A DNA stretch of 11,962 nt from CAZWZG01 sp964638245 (lineage in GTDB: Bacteria; Pseudomonadota; Alphaproteobacteria; Rhodobacterales; Rhodobacteraceae): contig CAZWZG010000092.1 in assembly GCA_964638245.1 (NCBI GenBank), positions 1-11,962 on the forward strand, read 5' to 3'. Shown one piece after another: positions 6,442 through 11,962 of this stretch; within the stretch, counting starts at the first letter, position 1; each line of letters begins with the position of its first letter. The notes below the pieces were generated by a model. That model was not told the DNA's origin. It saw nothing but the letters and a program-made list of their open reading frames with translations, and did no database searches. Both the position numbers and the translations under genes were made by a program.

Positions 6442-7919
6442 GCCCCGCAAATTTGCCGATCACCAGTCCGGACGTGCCCGAGCCGCAAGCCTTCACTGAC
6501 CCAAAGGCGGCCGTTGCGCGCCTGAAAGAGCTGTATGTGTCGGCCAGCGAATTTCTGTGTACGCGGTTTCTGGACGCGCTGAAGGGGGAGAGCATCCCGA
6601 GCACGCGGTATCGGGCCTATTACCCTGAGATCACGCTGACCACGACGACGTTTGCGGCCATCGACAGCCGGTTGAGCTTTGGTCATGTGACCGAGCCCGG
6701 GCATTATTCGACCACCGTGACGCGCCCCGACCTGTTCGAGAATTACCTGATCCAGCAGATCGGGCTTCTGATCGAAAACCACGGGGTGCCGGTGACGATT
6801 GGTGCGTCGCGCGTGCCGATGCCCGTTCATTTCGCGGTCGCCAATGATCCGACCCTGACCGTGCCCCAGGAAGGCGCGATGGCGTTCCCGTTGCGCGATG
6901 TGTTCGATGTGCCCGATCTGGCCACGACGAATGATCAGATCGTCAATGGCATGGGCTTTCTTTACGAAGACGGCTCTCGGCCCCTTGCGCCGTTCACGGC
7001 ACAGCGTGTGGATTACTCGCTTGCGCGGCTCAGCCATTACTCGGCGACGGATCCTGAGCATTTCCAGAATCATGTTCTGTTCACGAACTACCAGTTCTAC
7101 GTAGACGAATTCGAAGCATATGCGCGCGCCATGCTGGCGGATCCGAAATCGGGATATAGCGGCTTTGTTGCGTCGGGGAATGTCGAGATTACGGACCCAG
7201 AGGCGCCGATTACAGTGCCCGCCAAGATGCCCCAGATGCCGACGTATCATCTGAAACGCCCCAACAATGCAGGCATAACGCTGGTCAATATCGGGGTCGG
7301 ACCGTCGAATGCGAAAACGGCGACGGACCACATTGCGGTGCTGCGATCCCATGCCTGGCTGATGGTGGGCCATTGCGCAGGGTTGCGCACATCGCAAAGC
7401 CTTGGCGATTACGTCCTGGCACACGGGTATCTGCGCGAGGATCACGTGCTGGACGACGACCTGCCGGTCTGGGTGCCAATCCCGCCGCTCGCCGAAATCC
7501 AGATCGCGCTGGAAAACGCGGTGGCGGCTGAGACACAGCTTGAGGGCTATGAACTGAAGCGCGTGATGCGCACCGGCACGGTTGCGACGATCGATAACCG
7601 GAACTGGGAGTTGCGGGATCAGTCCGGGCCTGTGCAGCGATTGAGCCAAAGCCGCGCGGTTGCGCTGGACATGGAAAGCGCAACGATCGCGGCCAACGGG
7701 TTCCGGTTCCGCGTGCCCTATGGCACGCTTCTGTGCGTGTCCGACAAACCGCTTCATGGTGAGCTGAAACTGCCCGGCATGGCCAGCGAGTTTTACCGCA
7801 CACAAGTGTCGCGCCACCTGCGGATTGGGATCCGCGCGATGGAAGCATTGCGCGAGGCCCCGCTCGAAAGAATCCACTCTCGGAAGCTCAGAAGCTTCGA
7901 AGAGACGGCATTTCTTTAG
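6438..7919 (+). CDS. amn: AMP nucleosidase
   Basis: A 493-residue cytoplasmic enzyme that hydrolyses AMP to adenine and ribose 5-phosphate. The length matches family members (E. coli Amn is about 484). The N-terminal AMP-nucleosidase domain includes ALKGESIPSTRYRAYYPEI and FGHVTEPGHYSTTVTRP. The C-terminal half is a nucleoside-phosphorylase-like domain with NIGVGPSNAKTATDHIAVLR, MVGHCAGLR, ALDMESATIAANGF (Met412-Glu413, the ribose-binding ME pair) and CVSDKPLHGELK (Asp436, expected to act on the base). The start is the ATG overlapping the ade stop. Its product adenine is the substrate of the ade enzyme upstream, so the pair forms a two-step route from AMP to hypoxanthine. It ends with TAG before a hairpin. 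Confidence 0.95.
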   Translation: MSPANLPITSPDVPEPQAFTDPKAAVARLKELYVSASEFLCTRFLDALKGESIPSTRYRAYYPEITLTTTTFAAIDSRLSFGHVTEPGHYSTTVTRPDLFENYLIQQIGLLIENHGVPVTIGASRVPMPVHFAVANDPTLTVPQEGAMAFPLRDVFDVPDLATTNDQIVNGMGFLYEDGSRPLAPFTAQRVDYSLARLSHYSATDPEHFQNHVLFTNYQFYVDEFEAYARAMLADPKSGYSGFVASGNVEITDPEAPITVPAKMPQMPTYHLKRPNNAGITLVNIGVGPSNAKTATDHIAVLRSHAWLMVGHCAGLRTSQSLGDYVLAHGYLREDHVLDDDLPVWVPIPPLAEIQIALENAVAAETQLEGYELKRVMRTGTVATIDNRNWELRDQSGPVQRLSQSRAVALDMESATIAANGFRFRVPYGTLLCVSDKPLHGELKLPGMASEFYRTQVSRHLRIGIRAMEALREAPLERIHSRKLRSFEETAFL

Positions 7920-7923
7920 AAAA

Positions 7924-7955
7924 AGGCCAAAAAACCGCCTATGGGGCCTGTTTTT
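7924..7955 (+). terminator. Likely intrinsic terminator after amn
   Basis: AGGCC (7924-7928) pairs with GGCCT (7945-7949), followed by GTTTTT. An alternative stem uses GGCCT (7945-7949) with AGGCC (7957-7961). It lies directly after the amn stop and would separate ade-amn from HU. Confidence 0.5.
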
Positions 7956-7969
7956 AAGGCCACAAGTTG

Positions 7970-7998
7970 TTGTGTGGACCCCCAATATCGGGTTTACT
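7970..7998 (+). promoter_or_regulatory. Weak sigma-70-like promoter candidate for the HU gene
   Basis: TTGTGT (7970-7975) and TTTACT (7993-7998) are spaced by 17 bases. The match to TTGACA/TATAAT is only 3 of 6 and 4 of 6. The position, 47 bases before the HU start and after the amn terminator, is reasonable. Confidence 0.25.
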
Positions 7999-8044
7999 CG
8001 CGTCAATCGCCCCAAGAAAATAAGGGCTTTTGAGGAGAGATCAC

Positions 8045-8335
<291 letters not shown>

Positions 8336-8357
8336 TCCGGATCGGATACGTTGGAAG

Positions 8358-8383
8358 GGCCGCCCGCTGGGCGGCCTTTTTTT
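8358..8383 (+). terminator. Strong rho-independent terminator after the HU gene
   Basis: GGCCGCCC (8358-8365) pairs perfectly with GGGCGGCC (8369-8376) around a 3-base loop, followed by seven T (8377-8383). The U-tract overlaps the stop codon of the convergent Nudix gene (8382-8384). Confidence 0.93.
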
Positions 8384-8840
8384 ATGCGCGCTTGCTGAGA
8401 AGCCGCGCCTTCAAACCGGTCGGGAAAAGCGCGGGGCCACCGGGTTGGTCCAGTTCTTCCAAGGCAAACCATCCAGCGGTGCATTCCGTGCCGTTGTCTT
8501 CGACAAACGTGATGCGGGACCGATTGGCGAAGGCGTCCTCCGGAAAAGCCACGTCAAAGATCACCAGGATCTCGTGGCCCTGTTCGCCTTCGTGCACATA
8601 GAGGTTTTCCATGAACATCGGGGCCCCAATGGTGTGCACCTCGACACCGAGTTCCTCTTGGAATTCACGGATCACGGCGGCGTGCGCTGTCTCACCGAAC
8701 TCGATGGTGCCCCCAAGCGGCCGCACGCCTTTCAACTGACCCGCATCGTCGTGCACTTCGGCGGCCAAGAGACGACCGCCTCTCCAATGCAAACCAAGCG
8801 CTTTGGCACGGATACCGGGATGAGGACGCCAGATAGTCAT
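8382..8840 (-). CDS. Nudix hydrolase
   Basis: A 152-residue protein with a perfect Nudix box G-x5-E-x7-RE-U-x-EE-x-G-U, seen as GTIEFGETAHAAVIREFQEE followed by LGV. The Glu residues of this box bind the Mg or Mn ion that drives cleavage of a nucleoside diphosphate-X bond. The flanking strands (KALGLHWRGGRLLAAEV, HEILVIFDVAFPE) fit the family fold. The substrate cannot be read from the sequence; nucleotide sugars, oxidised dNTPs or cofactors are all possible. The ATG at 8840 is preferred to a TTG at 8897, but neither has a convincing SD. It is convergent with HU, ending inside the HU terminator, and divergent from the EamA transporter with an 82-base gap. Confidence 0.88.
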   Translation of the reverse strand: MTIWRPHPGIRAKALGLHWRGGRLLAAEVHDDAGQLKGVRPLGGTIEFGETAHAAVIREFQEELGVEVHTIGAPMFMENLYVHEGEQGHEILVIFDVAFPEDAFANRSRITFVEDNGTECTAGWFALEELDQPGGPALFPTGLKARLLSKRA

Positions 8841-8922
8841 GAGGTCTGATAGGTCGGCGCCCCGCCATCGACAACGCAAAACAGGCGTTGCCCTCAATGC
8901 CGCGAGGTGATCCTAAGGCACC

Positions 8923-9789
8923 ATGGACTTCAAAGCCTTGGGCATGGGCGTCGCTTTCGCCTTCATGTGGTCGTCGGCGTTCACCTCGGCCCGCATCATC
9001 GTGGCGCATGCGCCCCCGATGCTGACACTGTCCGTGCGGTTTGCGCTGTCGGGGCTGATCGCGATCGCCATCGCATGGGCACTTGGACAGCGGATGTCCC
9101 TGACAAAAGAGCAGTGGCGCGCAACTCTCATTTTCGGGCTTTGCCAGAACGCGCTGTATCTGGGGCTGAACTTCATGGCGATGCAGACGGTCGAGGCATC
9201 GCTGGCCGCCATTGTCGCGGCCTCCCTGCCCCTTTGGGTGGCCGGGTTCGGCTGGGTTCTGTTTGCTGAGCGGCTTTCGGGGCTTGGTCTGGTCGGGCTA
9301 TTGGCAGGGTTCGGCGGCGTCGCGTTGATCATGGGCAGTCGGGTGACGGGCGGTGCGGATGCCTTCGGCGTCATGCTTTGCCTGATCGGCGTGCTTGCGT
9401 TGACCTTTGCGACACTGGCGCTGCGAAGCGCGTCTTCGGGTGGGAACCTGTGGTTTGTAATCGGGGTTCAAATGCTGGTCGGTGGGGCCGTGCTCTTGCC
9501 GTTCGGCGTCCTGTTCGAGGCGCCGGTTGTTGAGATGTCGTGGTCCCTGATTGCCGCCTTCACCTACACCGTTTTAGTGCCAGGGTTGCTGGCGACATGG
9601 GTCTGGTTCCTGCTTGTGAACCGGATCGGGATGGTGCGGGCGGCGACGTATCATTTCCTGAACCCGGCCTTTGGTGTGGCAGTCGCCGCGATCCTTCTAT
9701 CGGAGGTTTTGAGCGCCACAGACCTTGTCGGTGTTGTGGTGGCAACATTAGGCATCCTGCTCGTGCAGCTGGCACGCACGGACCGCTAG
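8923..9789 (+). CDS. EamA/DMT-superfamily transporter
   Basis: A 288-residue inner-membrane protein with about ten hydrophobic helices in two EamA repeats (roughly 5-137 and 148-285). Recognisable features are the N-terminal MWSSAFTSARI segment in helix 1, RFALSGLIAIAIA in helix 2, LGLNFMAMQTVEASLAAIVAASLPLWVAGFGWVLFAERLSGLGLVG at the end of repeat one, and YHFLNPAFGVAVAAILLSEVLSATDLVG at the end of repeat two. Family members export amino acids, drugs or other small metabolites; the substrate is not readable here. The ATG at 8923 has AAGG a few bases upstream. It is divergent from the Nudix gene and may share its regulatory region. The next gene begins 68 bases downstream of the stop. Confidence 0.92.
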   Translation: MDFKALGMGVAFAFMWSSAFTSARIIVAHAPPMLTLSVRFALSGLIAIAIAWALGQRMSLTKEQWRATLIFGLCQNALYLGLNFMAMQTVEASLAAIVAASLPLWVAGFGWVLFAERLSGLGLVGLLAGFGGVALIMGSRVTGGADAFGVMLCLIGVLALTFATLALRSASSGGNLWFVIGVQMLVGGAVLLPFGVLFEAPVVEMSWSLIAAFTYTVLVPGLLATWVWFLLVNRIGMVRAATYHFLNPAFGVAVAAILLSEVLSATDLVGVVVATLGILLVQLARTDR

Positions 9790-9857
9790 CGCGGTTGTGA
9801 ACGAATGAAACCCTATTTTCAGTGACTTTCGCGGGGGTCCACCCCATTTTCCCGGCC

Positions 9858-10571
9858 ATGGATCTGATCCTTGGATATGCCGCGGGATTGCTGACGCTGA
9901 TCAACCCCTGCGTTTTGCCGGTTTTGCCAATCGTGCTGGCCACCGCTCTGCAGGCCAGCCGTTGGGGCCCTGTCGCGCTGGCGGCGGGGATGTCGCTGTC
10001 GTTTGTCGTCCTTGGCATGACCGTCGCCGTCCTGGGCCGCGCTTTGGGCATCACCGAGGAAACCATCGCCAACGCGGGTGCGATCCTGATGATTGGGTTC
10101 GGCGTCATCCTTTTGGTGCCGCAGTTTTCCGAACGCTTCGCCACAGCGACCGCGGGTTTTTCGTCGCGCGCCGATCAGGGCATGGACAACCTCGACCGGA
10201 ACGGTCTGAATGGTCAGTTTCTTGGCGGTATCCTTCTGGGCGCGGTCTGGAGCCCGTGTATCGGCCCGACCTTGGGCGGCGCGATAGCCCTGGCCAGTCA
10301 GGGCGAAAGCCTGCTCTGGGCGGGCCTGACGATGGCGTCCTTTGCCCTAGGCGTCTCGACGATCATCCTTGCGCTGGGCTATGGTGCCCGCTCGGTCATC
10401 CTGAAGCGTCAGGCGATGATGCGCCGCCTTGCGTCATCTGCCCGACCCGTGATGGGCGGCATCTTCGTCCTTGTGGGCCTCGGCATCCTTTTCAAAGTTC
10501 ACCACTTCCTCGGTTTCTGGGCGCTGGAAAACCTGCCCGCCTGGCTCATGGACCTATCTGTTGCGATTTAA
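9858..10571 (+). CDS. CcdA-like membrane thiol-disulfide reductase (DsbD membrane-domain family)
   Basis: A 237-residue polytopic inner-membrane protein of the usual CcdA size with about six helices. It has the two conserved half-motifs that carry the redox cysteines: NPCVLPVLP (Cys18) and SPCIGPTLG (Cys134). This family passes electrons from cytoplasmic thioredoxin to periplasmic thioredoxin-fold partners, for cytochrome c maturation or disulfide reduction. The frame is open from a GTG at 9822, but the ATG at 9858 puts the first helix at the N-terminus, as is normal. The SD is poor for both. The stop overlaps the SD of the thioredoxin gene 10 bases later, so they are one unit. CcdA for cytochrome c maturation and a DsbD-like function cannot be told apart from the sequence. 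Confidence 0.9.
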   Translation: MDLILGYAAGLLTLINPCVLPVLPIVLATALQASRWGPVALAAGMSLSFVVLGMTVAVLGRALGITEETIANAGAILMIGFGVILLVPQFSERFATATAGFSSRADQGMDNLDRNGLNGQFLGGILLGAVWSPCIGPTLGGAIALASQGESLLWAGLTMASFALGVSTIILALGYGARSVILKRQAMMRRLASSARPVMGGIFVLVGLGILFKVHHFLGFWALENLPAWLMDLSVAI

Positions 10572-10581
10572 GGAGACACAC

Positions 10582-10989
10582 ATGAAACGTCGCGATTTCC
10601 TGATCACTGCTGCCGCTGGCCTTGCTGCTGCCCCCGCGTTTGCCGCTGGCATGGACTACAAGCCGGGCCTCGTTGAGCAAGAATTGGCCGCTGGCAAAAC
10701 CGTCTTCCTCGATTTCGCCGCCGATTGGTGCACCACCTGCCGCAGCCAGGAGCGGACAATCAACGCGCTGCGCGATGCCAACCCTTCCTATGACGAAGCC
10801 ATCACTTTCATCCGCGTCGACTGGGATCGCTATGGCGATAGCCAGCTTGCCCGCCGCCTGAACATCCCGCGCCGCTCGACGCTGGTCGTCCTCAAAGGCG
10901 ACGAAGAATTAGGCCGCATCGTTGCGGGCACGAACCGCGGACAGATCCAGGCCCTTCTGGACACCGCGCTGAACGCAGCCACCGCGTAA
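10582..10989 (+). CDS. Tat-exported thioredoxin-fold protein, likely partner of the CcdA-like protein
   Basis: A 135-residue protein starting with MKRRDFLITAAAGLAAAPAFA, a twin-arginine signal peptide (RRDFL) with an AFA cleavage site. The mature part is a thioredoxin fold with FLDFAADWCTTC (active-site cysteines 50 and 53, resembling the C-terminal domain of DsbD more than a classic WCGPC). The last strands are STLVVLKGDEELGRIVAG. The usual cis-proline before Thr-Leu is replaced by Ser99 (RRSTL). The SD AAGGAG (10570-10575) overlaps the stop of the CcdA-like gene, so co-translation is likely. The pair would mimic a split DsbD: membrane domain plus periplasmic carrier. Tat export suggests folding before transport. 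Confidence 0.88.
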   Translation: MKRRDFLITAAAGLAAAPAFAAGMDYKPGLVEQELAAGKTVFLDFAADWCTTCRSQERTINALRDANPSYDEAITFIRVDWDRYGDSQLARRLNIPRRSTLVVLKGDEELGRIVAGTNRGQIQALLDTALNAATA

Positions 10990-10995
10990 CCGCTC

Positions 10996-11044
10996 CCTTC
11001 ATCTGGCCATAAATATCCTGGGGGGTCTGGGGGGCTAGCCCCCC
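10996..11044 (-). repeat. Extragenic conserved element, copy B, with a 16-bp palindrome
   Basis: Read on the minus strand, a 16-base perfect palindrome GGGGGGCTAGCCCCCC (11044-11029) is followed by AGACCCCCC, then GGATATTTATGG and CCAGATGAAGG. The block 11018-10996 matches 17 of 23 positions with copy A (4579-4601). As in copy A, a GC-rich hairpin precedes the ATTT block, about 30 bases after a stop codon (here aroC). It lies between convergent genes and could help terminate transcription. Confidence 0.5.
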
Positions 11045-11048
11045 GGGC

Positions 11049-11962
11049 CTATCCAATCGGGCCGCGCACCCCACCGGTCTGAGCGCGATCCAAAAGCAGA
11101 TGGTCAAGCACAACGGCGGCGGCCATCGCTTCGGCTACGGGTACGGCACGAATACCGACACATGGGTCATGGCGACCCTTCGTGACAATCTCGGTCTCGT
11201 CCCCGGATTTCGTAATCGTCGCCCGCTTTGTCAGGATCGATGACGTCGGCTTCACGGCAAACCGTACAACGACATCCTGACCAGTGCTGATCCCACCAAG
11301 GATGCCGCCAGCGTGGTTCGAGTGGTAAACCGGTCCCTCAGGGCCCATGGAAATCTCGTCCGCGTTGTCCGATCCCGTCAGCCGAGCGGCGGCCATGCCT
11401 TCGCCGATCTCGACGCCTTTGACGGCGTTGATCGACATCATTGCGGCCGCCAAGTCGGTGTCGAGCTTGCCATACACCGGCGCACCCAGCCCCGGCGGGT
11501 AGCCACGCACGGTCACTTCGATCGTCGCGCCGAGCGAATTGCCGTCTTTGCGGTGCTGATCCAGCACCTCGGCCCAATGCGATGCTGCTTTTGCATCGGG
11601 AACCCAGAACGGGTTTCGCTCGATCTCGTCCCAGTCGAACTTCGACCGGTCGATTTCGTGCGGACCCATGCCGACCATATACCCGGTGATGCTTAGCCCC
11701 GGCACCAGCTTGGCGAGCGCGGCTCGTGCCACACCGCCTGCCGCCACACGCGCGGCCGTTTCACGCGCCGAAGAGCGTCCGCCGCCGCGATAGTCACGGA
11801 TCCCGTATTTCTGCCAATAGGTGATATCAGCATGGCCGGGCCGGAATTTCTCGGCAATCTCGCCGTAGTCTTTTGAGCGTTGATCCGTGTTGCGTATCAT
11901 CAGCTGGATCGGCGTGCCGGTTGAGACGCCCTCGAAAACACCCGACAGGATTTCCACCTCAT
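11049..11962 (-). CDS. aroC: Chorismate synthase, N-terminus outside the window
   Basis: About 304 codons of a protein usually near 365 residues; the reading frame continues past the right edge. It makes chorismate from 5-enolpyruvylshikimate 3-phosphate, with reduced FMN, as the last step of the shikimate pathway in the cytoplasm. The visible signatures are EILSGVFEGVSTGTPIQLMI, KFRPGHADITYWQKYGIRD, YRGGGRSSARETAARVAAG, the SNHAGGILGGISTG segment and KPTSSI, all typical of AroC. The first GESH region with a catalytic His is missing because of the edge. The GTG at 11957 is an internal Val codon (EVEILSG), not the start. It stops with TAG (11049-11051), convergent with the thioredoxin gene. 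Confidence 0.96.
   Translation of the reverse strand, partial: EVEILSGVFEGVSTGTPIQLMIRNTDQRSKDYGEIAEKFRPGHADITYWQKYGIRDYRGGGRSSARETAARVAAGGVARAALAKLVPGLSITGYMVGMGPHEIDRSKFDWDEIERNPFWVPDAKAASHWAEVLDQHRKDGNSLGATIEVTVRGYPPGLGAPVYGKLDTDLAAAMMSINAVKGVEIGEGMAAARLTGSDNADEISMGPEGPVYHSNHAGGILGGISTGQDVVVRFAVKPTSSILTKRATITKSGDETEIVTKGRHDPCVGIRAVPVAEAMAAAVVLDHLLLDRAQTGGVRGPIG

Noticed and set aside
9834..9850. GGGG-TCCA-CCCC hairpin followed by ATTTT as a terminator of the EamA gene
   Set aside because: The stem is only 4 bp and it lies directly in front of the CcdA-like start codon, so it is too weak and too badly placed to call.
11955..11957. GTG as the start codon of aroC
   Set aside because: The frame continues upstream (Glu-Val-Glu-Ile-Leu-Ser-Gly), and AroC proteins have about 60 further residues including the first catalytic His region, so this is an internal Val.

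Overview
The window looks like chromosomal DNA from a marine-type alphaproteobacterium of the Rhodobacteraceae (Roseobacter group). The evidence is the high GC content, two secreted proteins ending in a VPLPA-CTERM-like sorting signal, a PNPase with an acidic tail, a 96-residue HU protein, and very close gene spacing. All functional calls come from reading motifs and remembered family features; no database search was run. Most genes are ordinary core or metabolic genes. No phage, IS element, CRISPR array, tRNA or rRNA was seen, and no gene-free stretch exceeds 300 bases.

Left part (1-3783): the 3' end of pnp with an intrinsic terminator is followed by three exported-protein genes on the + strand. 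They are an SGNH/GDSL-type esterase with a C-terminal sorting signal, a 460-residue protein of unknown function with the same kind of signal, and a small secreted protein with a C-terminal peptidoglycan-binding-like domain. The last two overlap by ATGA. The third gene is interrupted by 100 N. The 55 bases on each side of the N run are identical, and collapsing them restores an intact 189-codon frame, so the gap looks like an assembly artefact and not a pseudogene.

Middle part (3784-8335): a small multi-spanning membrane protein lies behind an inverted repeat that covers its ribosome binding site. Then come adenine deaminase (ade) and AMP nucleosidase (amn), overlapping by ATGA. Together they would convert AMP to adenine plus ribose 5-phosphate, and then adenine to hypoxanthine plus ammonia. 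An HU gene with its own strong terminator follows.

Right part (8336-11962): a Nudix hydrolase on the minus strand is divergent from an EamA/DMT exporter. A CcdA-like membrane thiol reductase and a Tat-exported thioredoxin-fold protein form a two-gene, 'split DsbD' style unit. The 3' portion of chorismate synthase (aroC) lies on the minus strand and runs off the right edge.

The items most worth a second look are the 55-bp duplication at the N gap, a conserved extragenic element seen twice (4566-4601 and 10996-11044), the predicted SD-occluding inverted repeat at 3870-3923, the coupled ade-amn pair, the replaced cis-proline in the Tat thioredoxin, and the cluster of surface-sorted proteins.
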